A stretch of 64,000 bases of DNA from Arthrobacter sp. Alg241-R88 (GTDB lineage: Bacteria > Actinomycetota > Actinomycetes > Actinomycetales > Micrococcaceae): positions 609,830 to 673,829 of the forward strand of contig NZ_UNRG01000002.1 of NCBI RefSeq assembly GCF_900537115.1. Direction: 5' to 3'. How positions within the stretch are numbered: the first letter of the stretch is position 1; every line of letters begins with the position of its first letter. This document shows, one piece after another, positions 30,496 to 39,895 of this stretch. Both the position numbers and the translations under genes were made by a program. The notes below the pieces were generated by a model that did no database searches, was not told where the DNA came from, and saw only the letters and a list, made by a program, of their open reading frames with translations.

Positions 30496-33174
30496 TTATC
30501 GCCCTGAAATGGCGTCCACGACGGCTGCGAGGGCAGGGGCCACCTTACCGGCGTCCGTCCCGCCGCCCTGGGCTACGTCGTCCTTGCCGCCACCACCGCC
30601 GCCGAGGATGCCTGCGGCGAGCCGTACCAGGGCACCTGCCTTGACGCCGGCTTCCCGCGCGGCCTCGTTCGTGGCGACCAGGACCATGGGACGGTCATTC
30701 GCGACGCCGGCAACAGCCACCGTAGCGGCAGCCGAACCCAAGCGGTTCCGCAGGTCCAGCGCCAGGCCGCGGAGGTCGTCCGCGCCGCTGACCTGCCCGG
30801 CGTCGTGCGCAATGACGCTGACCCCGGAGGCATCCTTGGCGCTGTTGACGAGCTGGGCGGCGGAAGCAGCCAGTTGTTCCTTGCGGAGCCTGTCGAGCTC
30901 CTTCTCCGTAGCCTTGAGCTTGGCGAGGGTGGCGGCGATCCTGTCGGCCAGCTGGCCGGAAGGGACCTTGAGCATATCGGTCAGCTCGGTCACCAGGGCA
31001 CGCTCGGCGGCGAGGTGGCGGAACGCGTCCATGCCGACGAAGGCCTCGACGCGTCGGTTACCCGAGCCGACCGACTGTTCACCCAGGAGTGAGAGGCTGC
31101 CGATCAGCGAGGTGTTGGCCACGTGCGTTCCGCCGCAGAGCTCACGGGACCACGCGCCGTCGATCTCCACAACGCGGACTTCGCTGCCGTAGTTCTCCCC
31201 GAAGAGGGCCATGGCACCCAGGGCCTTGGCCTCGGCCAGTCCCATCACTTTGGTTTCCACGGCGTAGTTGTTCCGGATGGCGAGGTTGGAGACCTCTTCG
31301 ATCTCCGAACGGGTGGCGGTGCTCAGGCCCTCGCCCCAGGCGAAGTCGAAGCGCAGGTAGCCGGCCTTGTTGTAGGACCCGCGCTGGGTGGCTTCCGGCC
31401 CCAGGATCTGGTGCAGTGCGGCGTGCACGATGTGCGTGCCCGTGTGGGCCTGCTCGGCGGCGTGGCGGCGTTCGCGGTCGACGGCGGCACGCACCAGTGA
31501 GTCTGCGCCGATTTCGCCTTCCCGGACAATCGCCTTGTGGACGCTGAGGTCCTTGAGGGGGCGCTGGACGTCGAGGACCTCGACGACGAACCCGTCGCCG
31601 GTGATCAGGCCGGTGTCGGCTGCCTGGCCGCCTGCCTCTGCGTAGAACGGGGTCTCGGAGAGCACGAGCTCGATCTCGTCACCCGTGGACGCCTGCTGTA
31701 CCGGCTGTCCTCCGGTGAGGATGCCCCGGACGCGGGATTCGCCGTCGAGCTCCGTGTAACCGGTGAAGACCGTCTCGCCCTGGGCGAGGATCTCCTGGAA
31801 GGCACTCAGGTCAGCGTGGCCGCCCTTCTTGCCCTTCGCGTCAGCCTGGGCACGCTTGCGCTGCTCCTGCATGAGGCTGCGGAAGGCTGCCTCATCCACC
31901 TGGAGCCCGGCCTCCTCTGCCATTTCAAGCGTGAGGTCGATGGGGAAGCCGTAGGTGTCGTGAAGGGCGAAGGCATCGGCGCCGGAAAGCGGCCTGTTGG
32001 CAGCCTTGGATTCCTTGACGGCATCCTCAAGGCGCGCGGTGCCGGAGGCGATGGTGCGCAGGAACGCCTTTTCTTCCGCGTAAGCGATGCGGCTGATGCG
32101 GGCAAAGTCGGTGTCCACTACCGGGTAGACACCCTTCATGGCGTCCCGCGAGGCCGGCAGCAGCTCCGGCAGGCAGGCCTGCTCGACGCCCAGGAGGCGC
32201 ATGGAACGCACCGCACGGCGGATGAGCCTGCGCAGGACATAACCGCGGCCCTCGTTGGAGGGGGTCACTCCATCGGAGATCAGCATCAGTGCCGAGCGGA
32301 TGTGATCGCCCACGACGCGCATTCGCACATCATCCGTGTGGTGCGGATCATCCGGTGTTTCAGCGGACGTGTATTCCTTGCCCGAGAGCTCGGCGGCCTT
32401 GTCGATAACGGGACGGACCTGGTCGGTCTCGTACATGTTCTCGACGCCCTGCAGGATCATGGCCAGGCGCTCCATGCCAAGGCCCGTATCGATGTTGCGC
32501 TTGGGCAGTTCACCCACAACGTCGAAGTCTTCCTTGGAACGGACGTTCTCGATCTGGTACTGCATAAACACGAGGTTCCAGATCTCGATGTACCGGGTCT
32601 CGTCAGCCAGCGGGCCGCCCTCCACGCCGTAGGCGGGGCCGCGGTCGTAGTAGATCTCCGAGCAGGGACCGGCCGGACCTGGCTGGCCAGTGTGCCAGTA
32701 GTTGTCGGACTTGCCCATTTTCTGGATGCGCTCGGCCGGAACGCCGGTATTCTTCAGCCAGAGTTCCTTGGCTTCGTCGTCCTCTTCGTAGACCGTCACC
32801 CACAGCAGTTCGGGCGCGAGGCCGTAGCCGCCGTCGTCCACGCTTGTGGTCAGCAGTTCCCAGGCGAACTTGATGGCGTCTTCCTTGAAGTAATCACCAA
32901 AGGAAAAGTTTCCGCACATCTGGAAGAAGGTGCCGTGCCGTGCGGTCTTGCCCACTTCCTCGATGTCACCGGTGCGGATGCACTTCTGCACGCTTGTGGC
33001 GCGGGAGTAGGGCGGTTCTTCGCGTGCGGTGAGGTACGGAATGAACGGAACCATGCCGGCAACCGTGAACAGCAGCGAGGGGTCGCTGGAGACCAGCGAT
33101 GCGGAGGGAACCGCGGTGTGGCCCTTGCTGACAAAAAAGTCCACCCAGCGCTTAGTGATCTCCTGCGACTTCAT
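30496..33174 (-). CDS. alaS: Alanyl-tRNA synthetase
   Basis: This 892-residue class II synthetase is complete. It has the catalytic domain (FFVSKGHTAVPSASLV, FTVAGMVPF, KCIRTGDIEEVG), the editing domain with zinc ligands HTGTHIVHAALH and LCGGTHV, and the C-terminal oligomerisation domain ending in a Gly-rich GGGGGGKDD segment. ATG at 33174 gives the usual MKSQEITKRWVDFF opening; the open frame up to 33207 has no better start. No T-box leader was seen in the 126 bases upstream. Confidence 0.97.
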   Translation of the reverse strand: MKSQEITKRWVDFFVSKGHTAVPSASLVSSDPSLLFTVAGMVPFIPYLTAREEPPYSRATSVQKCIRTGDIEEVGKTARHGTFFQMCGNFSFGDYFKEDAIKFAWELLTTSVDDGGYGLAPELLWVTVYEEDDEAKELWLKNTGVPAERIQKMGKSDNYWHTGQPGPAGPCSEIYYDRGPAYGVEGGPLADETRYIEIWNLVFMQYQIENVRSKEDFDVVGELPKRNIDTGLGMERLAMILQGVENMYETDQVRPVIDKAAELSGKEYTSAETPDDPHHTDDVRMRVVGDHIRSALMLISDGVTPSNEGRGYVLRRLIRRAVRSMRLLGVEQACLPELLPASRDAMKGVYPVVDTDFARISRIAYAEEKAFLRTIASGTARLEDAVKESKAANRPLSGADAFALHDTYGFPIDLTLEMAEEAGLQVDEAAFRSLMQEQRKRAQADAKGKKGGHADLSAFQEILAQGETVFTGYTELDGESRVRGILTGGQPVQQASTGDEIELVLSETPFYAEAGGQAADTGLITGDGFVVEVLDVQRPLKDLSVHKAIVREGEIGADSLVRAAVDRERRHAAEQAHTGTHIVHAALHQILGPEATQRGSYNKAGYLRFDFAWGEGLSTATRSEIEEVSNLAIRNNYAVETKVMGLAEAKALGAMALFGENYGSEVRVVEIDGAWSRELCGGTHVANTSLIGSLSLLGEQSVGSGNRRVEAFVGMDAFRHLAAERALVTELTDMLKVPSGQLADRIAATLAKLKATEKELDRLRKEQLAASAAQLVNSAKDASGVSVIAHDAGQVSGADDLRGLALDLRNRLGSAAATVAVAGVANDRPMVLVATNEAAREAGVKAGALVRLAAGILGGGGGGKDDVAQGGGTDAGKVAPALAAVVDAISGR

Positions 33175-33300
33175 GAGCTGTTTACTTACCCTTCTTGGTC
33201 CGCACACACATGCGCGGAAGTTCGTTCGCTTGGCAGTTCCGTAGGCACGGTTGCTGCCGGTTAGTTCTGGCGTGCCGGGGCCGGGCTGCGGCCTGCCGGG

Positions 33301-33543
33301 TTAGCGGCGGACCAGTTCTCCGGAGTCCACCCCGAGGGCGGCGCGGAGGTCCGTTTCCCGTTCACGCATGCCGTCCCGGATGGCGTCCGCGAAGTCGTAG
33401 ACCCCGTCGGCCAGCCGGCCCACAGCCCGGTTGAGGCCCTGGGGGCCAAGCGTGGACTGCATGGTGGCCTGTGCTTCGGTGACTTTGCGGAACGCGATGA
33501 CTCCGATCGCCACGCCGATTCCCATCCAGACAAGTCGTTTCAT
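33301..33543 (-). CDS. Small membrane protein (DUF6167-like)
   Basis: This 80-residue protein starts MKRLVWMGIGVAIGVIAFRKV, a single N-terminal membrane helix. A short amphipathic soluble part follows (GLNRAVGRLADGVYDFADAIRDGMREREADLR-like pattern). It lies 19 bases after a DUF948 protein and before alaS, a pairing I recall from Arthrobacter-type genomes. Function is unknown. ATG at 33543 is preferred over the open frame further upstream, which reads antisense of the neighbour's end. Confidence 0.75.
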   Translation of the reverse strand: MKRLVWMGIGVAIGVIAFRKVTEAQATMQSTLGPQGLNRAVGRLADGVYDFADAIRDGMRERETDLRAALGVDSGELVRR

Positions 33544-33562
33544 TTTAGGTCCTCCGAAAAGT

Positions 33563-33937
33563 TCAGCGGCTGCGGCGGCCGGCAGCGGGTTTCTTGCGGT
33601 TGGCCAGTGCGGTGCGGACGCCGTAGCTGAACGCTGCCACCTTGATGAGCGGCGAACCAACGGTGGCGGCCACCAGCGAGGACAGTGCCGACAGGTTCGC
33701 TGACGCGTCAGAGACGTTGGAGGAGATTCCATCCACCTTCTTCAGCTGCTGGTTGGTGGTGGACACAGTGGCCGTGACCTCGTCCATCAGCGGCGTGGCG
33801 CCGTCGCTCAGGGACCTGATGGAGGTGCGGACCTCGTCAAGGACTTTGCCCAGCTTCAGGATGGGCACGGCAAGCAGCAGCACCAGGAGCGCAAACACTC
33901 CGGCAGCGATCAGGCCGGCAATATCGCCACCAGACAT
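33563..33937 (-). CDS. DUF948 domain membrane protein
   Basis: This 124-residue protein has an N-terminal membrane helix (GLIAAGVFALLVLLLAVPIL) followed by a long heptad-like helix (VRTSIRSLSDGATPLMDEVTATV and on) and a basic C-terminus (ANRKKPAAGRRSR). This is the layout of DUF948 proteins, some of which are annotated as general stress or cell-surface proteins. It is the first of a two-gene unit with the DUF6167-like gene. No molecular function is established. Confidence 0.8.
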   Translation of the reverse strand: MSGGDIAGLIAAGVFALLVLLLAVPILKLGKVLDEVRTSIRSLSDGATPLMDEVTATVSTTNQQLKKVDGISSNVSDASANLSALSSLVAATVGSPLIKVAAFSYGVRTALANRKKPAAGRRSR

Positions 33938-34032
33938 AGACGTTCATCTCCTCGAAATTCTGTGGTTCGTTCCACCTGCCGGATGCGTCATGAAGCGCAT
34001 TGCCGCAGATGTCCCCCAAGTACCTTACATAC

Positions 34033-34066
34033 AAAGAAGCCCGCGGCGCTTGCCACGGGCTTCTTT
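34033..34066 (-). terminator. Intrinsic terminator after rpsD
   Basis: AAAGAAGCCCG pairs with CGGGCTTCTTT, extended by three more base pairs with one G-U wobble in the minus-strand RNA. The arm ends in TTT. It lies 18 bases past the rpsD stop, in the right place and orientation for an rpsD terminator. Confidence 0.85.
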
Positions 34067-34083
34067 GGATACGCTGCTGGAAT

Positions 34084-34710
34084 TTAGCGTGCGTAGAATT
34101 CGACGACCAGCTGCTCTTCGCAGGTCACGGGGACCTCGGAGCGCTTGGGACGGCGGACCAGGCGTGCCTGGAGGGCTTCCAGCTTGACGTCCAGGTATGC
34201 CGGAACGGCGGGCAGGACGTCGCGGTGGGCGCCGGCTGCTGCAACCTGGAGCGGAACCATGGTTTCGCTGCGGCTGTGGACGTGGACCAGCTGGCCCTCG
34301 CCGACGCGGAACGACGGGCGGTCAACGCGGACGCCGTCAACCATGATGTGGCGGTGCACAACCAGCTGGCGGGCCTGGGCGATGGTGCGGGCGAAGCCGG
34401 CACGCAGGACCAGGGCGTCAAGACGCATTTCGAGCAGTTCGATGAGGTTTTCACCGGTCAGGCCCTTGGTGCGGCGGGCTTCTTCGAAGGCACGGGTCAT
34501 CTGTGCTTCGCGGATGCCGTACTGGGCGCGCAGGCGCTGCTTTTCGCGCAGACGTACGGCGTAGTCGGAGTCCTGCTTCTTGCGGGCACGGCCATGCTCA
34601 CCGGGGCCGTACGGGCGGCGCTCCATGTACTTGGCGGCCTTGGGGGTCAGAGCGATGCCGAGGGACCGCGAGAGGCGGGCCTGACGGCGAGCACGAGTGT
34701 TGTTAGCCAC
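34084..34710 (-). CDS. rpsD: 30S ribosomal protein S4
   Basis: This 208-residue primary 16S rRNA binder has the basic N-terminus (NNTRARRQARLSRSLGIALT), MERRPYGPGEHGRARKKQDSDYAVRLREKQRLRAQYG-like core and the S4 RNA-binding domain (LEMRLDALVLRAGFARTIAQARQLVVHRHIMVDG). The N-terminal zinc-binding cysteines of the C+ form are absent; the only Cys is near the C-terminus, so this is the zinc-independent form. The start is GTG at 34710 with GGAAGG upstream. It stands alone, away from rpsK/rpoA. Confidence 0.96.
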   Translation of the reverse strand: MANNTRARRQARLSRSLGIALTPKAAKYMERRPYGPGEHGRARKKQDSDYAVRLREKQRLRAQYGIREAQMTRAFEEARRTKGLTGENLIELLEMRLDALVLRAGFARTIAQARQLVVHRHIMVDGVRVDRPSFRVGEGQLVHVHSRSETMVPLQVAAAGAHRDVLPAVPAYLDVKLEALQARLVRRPKRSEVPVTCEEQLVVEFYAR

Positions 34711-34880
34711 TTGTGTCCTTCCAATATCTGCGGTGTGTCAGTGTTACTGGCCTCCACGATGGAGAGCATCGGCCAACCGCTGCCTTTTGCTACTGGGCGC
34801 AGGCATAACCTTCTCAACGTAAAATTGGGGAGATTGTGCGTCCGCGCCTTGCCAGACAAACATCTATCCTACCACGGCGC

Positions 34881-36299
34881 CTACTTGCCCCGGACGATCT
34901 TCCGCAGCCGTTCCAGCCGCACCGCGATGTCCCGCTCCGCGCCGTTGGCGGTGGGCTGGTAGTAGTCCCTTCCCACCAGGTCATCGGGCGGGTACTGCTG
35001 GGCGGCTACTCCGTGGGGCGCGTCGTGGGCGTACTTGTAGCCGAGGCCGTGGCCCAGCTGCTTGGAACCCGGGTAGTGCGCGTCCCGCAGGTGGGCGGGG
35101 ATGCCGTTCCCCAGCCCTGCCCGCACATCGGAGATGGCCTTGTTGATGCCCATGTACGCGGCGTTGGACTTTGGCGCCGTGGCCAGGTGCACCACGGCTT
35201 CGGCCAGGATGATCCGCCCCTCGGGCATGCCGATGAGTTGCACGGCTTGGGCCGCGGCTACGGCCGTCTGCAATGCAGTGGGATCGGCCATCCCCACATC
35301 CTCAGCTGCCGAGATCACGATCCGGCGGGCGACGAACCGCGGGTCCTCCCCCGCCTCGAGCATCCGCGCCAGGTAGTGCAGGGCGGCGTCAACATCGGAT
35401 CCGCGGATGGACTTGATGAAGGCGCTGATGACGTCATAGTGCTGGTCGCCGGCACGGTCGTACCGGACCGCGGCTACATCCAGGGCACGCTCGGTGTGTT
35501 TAAGTTCGACGGCGACCGGCCCCTCCCCTGCGTCGTCCGCATCCCCGAAGGCAACGCCGGCCGCCGCCTCCAGTGCCGTCAGGGCCCGGCGTGCGTCGCC
35601 GCCGGAAAGCCGTACGAGGTGGTCGAGCGCTTCCTCACTGAGGCCTACTTTCCCGTTCAGCCCGCGCGGATCTGCGACGGCGCGCGAAATCAGTCCTTCA
35701 ATGTCCGCGTCCGTCAGCGGACGGAGCGTCAGCAGCAGTGAGCGGGACAGCAGCGGTGACACCACGGAGAACGACGGGTTCTCGGTGGTGGCGGCAACCA
35801 GCACCACCCAGCGGTTTTCGACGCCGGGCAGCAGGGCATCCTGCTGGGCCTTATTAAAGCGGTGGATTTCGTCCAAAAACAGGACCGTGGTGGTCTTGTA
35901 GAGGTCGCGAGCCGTCAGGGCCTCGTCCATCACGCGCCGCACGTCCTTGACACCGGCGGTAATCGCGGAGAGCTCCACGAACTTCCTACCCGCACCGCGG
36001 GCAATCACGTGGGCGAGGGTCGTTTTGCCGGTTCCCGGGGGGCCCCAGAGAATGAGCGAGGTGGGTCCAGCAGGGCCTGTTGTGTCTGCTCCGGCCCCGG
36101 CAGCGAGCTGGCGCAGAGGCGACCCCTGGCCGAGGAGGTGCTGCTGGCCCACTACCTCATCAAGGGTGCGGGGACGCATCCGGACGGCGAGCGGGCCGCG
36201 GGGGGAAGCCTTGGCCCCCGGCGCTGCAGTCCGGGCGGCGGCTACGGAACCGTCGTCGTCATCATCGTTGCCGGTGCCGTGCCCGAAGAGATCTTCCAC
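34881..36299 (-). CDS. rarA: Replication-associated recombination protein A (RarA/MgsA family AAA+ ATPase)
   Basis: This 472-residue clamp-loader-like ATPase acts at stalled replication forks. It has [16 protein letters not shown], Walker [16 protein letters not shown], Walker [18 protein letters not shown], sensor [11 protein letters not shown] and the C-terminal tetramerisation domain ([21 protein letters not shown]). The N-terminus includes an acidic run (GNDDDDDGS). The start is taken as GTG at 36299; no strong ribosome site is visible. It is divergent from the acVLRF1 gene. Confidence 0.95.
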   Translation of the reverse strand: MEDLFGHGTGNDDDDDGSVAAARTAAPGAKASPRGPLAVRMRPRTLDEVVGQQHLLGQGSPLRQLAAGAGADTTGPAGPTSLILWGPPGTGKTTLAHVIARGAGRKFVELSAITAGVKDVRRVMDEALTARDLYKTTTVLFLDEIHRFNKAQQDALLPGVENRWVVLVAATTENPSFSVVSPLLSRSLLLTLRPLTDADIEGLISRAVADPRGLNGKVGLSEEALDHLVRLSGGDARRALTALEAAAGVAFGDADDAGEGPVAVELKHTERALDVAAVRYDRAGDQHYDVISAFIKSIRGSDVDAALHYLARMLEAGEDPRFVARRIVISAAEDVGMADPTALQTAVAAAQAVQLIGMPEGRIILAEAVVHLATAPKSNAAYMGINKAISDVRAGLGNGIPAHLRDAHYPGSKQLGHGLGYKYAHDAPHGVAAQQYPPDDLVGRDYYQPTANGAERDIAVRLERLRKIVRGK

Positions 36300-36371
36300 A
36301 TAGATAGGCTACTTCGAGTTCACTTCCGGATTTCGCCCGGGAGTCCGCCCGGCCAGAAAAGGATTGCCACC

Positions 36372-37043
36372 ATGTCCGCACGTAGCACCGGCGAAGCCAA
36401 ACCGCCATCCGTGCGCACGGCCTTTATCCCGGGCAGCCGCCTGCCCGGCTGGGCGGAGAGGTTCGGCGCGTCGCACGGCGGTTTCCAGGTGCGGGATGAC
36501 GACGACGGGCTGCGCCTCCTCGCTAACGACGGCGCCGAAGCGCTCCTTCAGGCGCCCTGGCCCAGCGACGGCAGGCCGGGCCGCGGCGCCGACGCACTGG
36601 AACGGCTTGCCTCCCTTGCATCACAGCCGCGCCGGCTCGGCCTCCTCGTGGTCCGGCGTGGAGGTTACGGGGTTGCGGTAGTCAGTGAGGGCGTGCCCTT
36701 GGCTTCGAAGGTCGGCTCCACCTACGTGCAGTCCCGGACCGCCGCGGGCGGGCAGTCCCAGCAGCGGTTCGCGCGGCGGCGGTCCAACCAGGCGGACGCA
36801 CTCGTGGACGTTGTAGCCGAACAGGCCCTTCGGGTCTTCAGCGGTGAGCCGTTCGAATATGTGGTTCCCGGCGGCGACCGGGCGCTGGCGGGCTTTGTCC
36901 TCGACCACCCGGCCCTGAAGGACTATGCCGGGCTGCCCCGCCTGGCCTACCTTGACGTTCCGGACCCCAAGGCCGCGGTGCTGAAGAAGGCGGCAGCGGA
37001 CGCCTGCTCGGTTCGGATCCAGGTCATCGACCCGCCTTCCTAG
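36372..37043 (+). CDS. acVLRF1-type peptidyl-tRNA hydrolase / release factor
   Basis: This 223-residue protein carries GGQSQQRFARRRSNQ at residues 126-140, the GxxQQ catalytic loop of the Vms1-like release factor 1 (VLRF1) clade. The surrounding beta-strand pattern (LGLLVVRRGGYGVAVVSEG, FVLDHPALKDY) is that of an eRF1-like domain 2. In eukaryotes Vms1/ANKZF1 releases nascent chains from stalled 60S subunits; actinobacterial homologues are described as acVLRF1. A role in ribosome-associated quality control is therefore inferred. The start is ATG at 36372. It is divergent from rarA and convergent with a GNAT gene. Confidence 0.82.
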   Translation: MSARSTGEAKPPSVRTAFIPGSRLPGWAERFGASHGGFQVRDDDDGLRLLANDGAEALLQAPWPSDGRPGRGADALERLASLASQPRRLGLLVVRRGGYGVAVVSEGVPLASKVGSTYVQSRTAAGGQSQQRFARRRSNQADALVDVVAEQALRVFSGEPFEYVVPGGDRALAGFVLDHPALKDYAGLPRLAYLDVPDPKAAVLKKAAADACSVRIQVIDPPS

Positions 37044-37067
37044 CTCAATCATCCTGCCGCCGTCAGC

Positions 37068-37135
37068 CCGTTTCGACGATTCCTTGTGGGTTCGGCGCTA
37101 CGGAACGTCGAACGGACACGGAACCATCGAAACGG
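37068..37135. repeat. Nested inverted repeats between convergent genes
   Basis: CCGTTTCGA (37068-37076) pairs with TCGAAACGG (37127-37135), and GTTCG/CGAAC nests inside. It fills the 108-base gap between the ends of the acVLRF1 and GNAT genes. It might be a loose bidirectional terminator; there is no T tract. Confidence 0.4.
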
Positions 37136-37151
37136 CGCAACGGGTTCGAGC

Positions 37152-37934
37152 TCAGCAGCCCGTCAGGGCGGGCCGGGGCCGCTGCTGGCGGTAGAGGTAG
37201 CGGCCCGCCTCCTCGAACCCGGTCTGGCTGTACAGCTGCCGGGCTGCATGGTTGGCCGCCGTGACCAGCAACCAGGTGCCGGCAAGGCCGCGCGCGTCCC
37301 CTTCAGACAGGAGTGCCTGCAGCACCGCCGAAGCGTAGCCGCGCCTTCGGTGGAACGGTGACGCGGCCATGCAGTAGATGCCGCCGGTTCCCTCCACCAG
37401 GGCGAGGCGCCCGACGGCGGCCGGCCCGCCGTCGTCGTGCCTCGCCAGGGCATAGAGCGACGGGCACCCGGCCAGAATGGTGCGCGCCGTCTCCCGTTCG
37501 GCTTGGCCGCCCCGGCCGTCCACGCTCCACCAAAGGTCCAGCCATTCCTCGTCCGGCTGCTCCAAAATGTCAACCTTGGCAGCTGCCGGACCCGGAGGGT
37601 CAACACCAGCCGGCCGGGCCATAACGAGCGTCTCGGACTGCCGCGTGAAGCCCTGCGCGTCCAAATAGTCGTTCAGCCCGGCGTTGGCAGGCGTGTCCGT
37701 TATCTGGAAGATCAGGGGAAGGCGCCGCTTCCGGTACCACTGCACTGCCTCGCGCAGCGCGGCCTCGGGCTCCGCGGCGGCCTCCTGCGGCCACACCGAG
37801 TTGGCTCGCTGGGTGACGCCGGCGGCGGCCCGGAGGACCCACTCCCCCGTGTCGTAACGCTCGACGGCGGGCCAGGCAGCATCCATGAGCGGCTCGAAGG
37901 TGCGGGCCTGCTGACCGGGGAGGCTGTGGACCAC
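37152..37934 (-). CDS. GNAT family N-acetyltransferase
   Basis: This 260-residue protein has a C-terminal GNAT fold. The acetyl-CoA binding motif appears as MAASPFHRRRGYASAVLQALL, followed by GTWLLVTAANHAARQLYSQTGFEEAGRYLYRQ. The N-terminal half (DAAWPAVERYDTGEWVLRAAAGVTQRANSVWP) resembles the actinobacterial GNAT subfamily with a leading DUF4081-like or duplicated domain. The substrate is unknown. The start is GTG at 37934 with AGGAG five bases upstream. Confidence 0.88.
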   Translation of the reverse strand: MVHSLPGQQARTFEPLMDAAWPAVERYDTGEWVLRAAAGVTQRANSVWPQEAAAEPEAALREAVQWYRKRRLPLIFQITDTPANAGLNDYLDAQGFTRQSETLVMARPAGVDPPGPAAAKVDILEQPDEEWLDLWWSVDGRGGQAERETARTILAGCPSLYALARHDDGGPAAVGRLALVEGTGGIYCMAASPFHRRRGYASAVLQALLSEGDARGLAGTWLLVTAANHAARQLYSQTGFEEAGRYLYRQQRPRPALTGC

Positions 37935-37958
37935 AAGGACTCCTGTCTACGGATAAGC

Positions 37959-37991
37959 CTGAAGGCCCTCCCTTCCAGGGAGAGCCTTCAG
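37959..37991 (-). terminator. Hairpin after aspS
   Basis: CTGAAGGCCCTCCC pairs with GGGAGAGCCTTCAG with one G-U wobble and a five-base loop. It lies 17 bases beyond the aspS stop and before the GNAT start on the same strand. There is no T run, so it is probably an atypical actinobacterial terminator. Confidence 0.65.
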
Positions 37992-38007
37992 TTGGATCAG
38001 CGGTGCT

Positions 38008-39786
38008 TTACTGGCCCTCGCCCGGTTTGGCCTCCGGCTTGAAGTCCACGCCGGCTTCCTTGCGCTGCTGCGGCGTGATCGGGGCCGGCGCCTGGGTCAG
38101 CGGGTCGTAACCGTTGCCGGTCTTCGGGAAGGCTATAACGTCGCGGATGGACTCCACGCCGGCCAGCAATGCCACCACCCGGTCCCAGCCGAAGGCGATG
38201 CCGCCGTGCGGAGGGGCGCCGTACTTGAAACCCTCGAGCAGGAAGCCAAACTTGGTCTGGGCATCCTCGCGGTCGAGGCCCATCAGCTCGAAGACGCGTT
38301 CCTGGACATCGCGCTCGTGGATGCGGATGGAACCGCCGCCGATTTCGTTGCCGTTGCAGACGATGTCGTAGGCGTAGGACAGGGCCGACTCCGGGTCCTG
38401 GTCGAACGTGTCCAGGAACTCGGGCTTGGGCGAGGTGAAAGCGTGGTGCACGGCCGTCCACTTGCCGGCGCCGACGGCCACATCCCCGGACGCCACCGCT
38501 GCTGCGGCGGGTTCGAACATGGGCGCGTCCACTACCCAGCAGAAGGCCCAGGCCTTGGGGTCGATCAGGCCGGTGCGGTGCCCGATTTCGACGCGGGCAG
38601 CACCGAGGAGGGCGCGGGCGGCTGACTTCTCGCCGGCCGCGAAGAAGATGCAGTCGCCGGGCTGGGCGCCCACTGCATCCGCGAGGCCTGCGCGCTCGGT
38701 GTCGGTCAGGTTCTTGGCAACCGGGCCGGCGAGCTCGCCGTCTTCCTTGAACAGGACATAGGCAAGGCCCTTGTGTCCGCGCTGCTTGGCGAATTCCTGC
38801 CAGCCGTCCAGGGTGCGGCGGGGCTGGGAGGCACCGCCCGGCATCACCACAGCGCCCACGTACGGGGCCTTGAAGACACCGAAGTTGGTGTCCTTGAAGA
38901 ACTCGGTGAGCTCGGTCAGCTCCACGCCGAAGCGGAGGTCGGGCTTGTCCGAGCCGTACCGTGCCATGGCGTCCGCGTAGGTGATGCGCTGGATGGGCGT
39001 CGGGATCTCGACGTCGATCAGCTTCCACAGTGCCTTAACGATGTTTTCGCCGAGGGCAATGATGTCGTCCTGGTCCACGAAGCTGGCTTCGATGTCCAGC
39101 TGGGTGAATTCCGGCTGGCGGTCGGCGCGGAAGTCTTCATCGCGGTAGCAGCGGGCGATCTGGTAGTACTTCTCGAAGCCGCCCACCTGCAGGAGCTGCT
39201 TGAAAAGCTGCGGTGACTGCGGCAGGGCGTACCACGAACCCGGGGCCAGGCGGGCGGGGACCACGAAGTCACGGGCGCCTTCCGGCGTCGAACGGGTCAG
39301 CGTGGGGGTTTCAACCTCCACGAAGCCGTCCTGGTGCAGCAGCTCACGGGCCACGCGGTTTGCCTCTGACCGCAGCCGGAGGTTGCGGGCGGGGCCTGGC
39401 CGGCGCAGGTCCAGGTAGCGGTGCTTCAGGCGTGCTTCCTCGCCCACCTCAACGTGCTCGTCGATCTGGAACGGGAGCGGCTCGGAGGTGTTGAGGATGA
39501 CCACCTTGTCCGCCATGACCTCGATCCCGCCGGTGGCCAGCGCCGGGTTCTCATTGCCCTCGGGCCGCTTGGAAACGGTGCCGGTGACCTGCAGGACATA
39601 CTCGTTGCGCAGGCCGTGGAAAACTTCTTCCTCGCGGACCACAACCTGTGCCACGCCGGAAGCATCGCGCAGGTCCACGAAAGCCACACCACCGTGATCA
39701 CGACGGCGGCCCACCCAGCCAGCGAGGGTTACGGTTTGTCCAATGTGCTCGGAACGAAGGGATCCGAGGTCATGTGTGCGCAGCAC
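38008..39786 (-). CDS. aspS: Aspartyl-tRNA synthetase (bacterial type)
   Basis: This 592-residue class IIb synthetase has the N-terminal OB anticodon-binding domain ([24 protein letters not shown]), motif 2 ([19 protein letters not shown]), a GAD insertion domain and motif 3 ([16 protein letters not shown]). The start is GTG at 39786 with AAAGG seven bases upstream, giving the usual [11 protein letters not shown] opening. Discriminating or non-discriminating behaviour cannot be decided here. Confidence 0.97.
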   Translation of the reverse strand: MLRTHDLGSLRSEHIGQTVTLAGWVGRRRDHGGVAFVDLRDASGVAQVVVREEEVFHGLRNEYVLQVTGTVSKRPEGNENPALATGGIEVMADKVVILNTSEPLPFQIDEHVEVGEEARLKHRYLDLRRPGPARNLRLRSEANRVARELLHQDGFVEVETPTLTRSTPEGARDFVVPARLAPGSWYALPQSPQLFKQLLQVGGFEKYYQIARCYRDEDFRADRQPEFTQLDIEASFVDQDDIIALGENIVKALWKLIDVEIPTPIQRITYADAMARYGSDKPDLRFGVELTELTEFFKDTNFGVFKAPYVGAVVMPGGASQPRRTLDGWQEFAKQRGHKGLAYVLFKEDGELAGPVAKNLTDTERAGLADAVGAQPGDCIFFAAGEKSAARALLGAARVEIGHRTGLIDPKAWAFCWVVDAPMFEPAAAAVASGDVAVGAGKWTAVHHAFTSPKPEFLDTFDQDPESALSYAYDIVCNGNEIGGGSIRIHERDVQERVFELMGLDREDAQTKFGFLLEGFKYGAPPHGGIAFGWDRVVALLAGVESIRDVIAFPKTGNGYDPLTQAPAPITPQQRKEAGVDFKPEAKPGEGQ

Positions 39787-39837
39787 AGCACGCCTTTCTG
39801 CGGGGTAACACGGGGAGTCATACGGAAAAGTTAAATA

Positions 39838-39858
39838 GGATCGTTCGGGGAACGATCC
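39838..39858. repeat. Perfect inverted repeat between aspS and the APC permease
   Basis: GGATCGTTC and GAACGATCC are perfect 9-bp arms around GGG. The element sits 38 bases upstream of the permease start and 52 bases upstream of aspS, in a divergent promoter region. It may be an operator for the permease or a leader hairpin. Confidence 0.6.
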
Positions 39859-39895
39859 CGTTCGAGTTTACCCGCTGCAAAGGGACTGTCACCGC

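Noticed and set aside
33175..33300. T-box leader upstream of alaS
   Set aside because: No T-box sequence or specifier-loop structure is visible; the hisS and aspS leaders also lack one.
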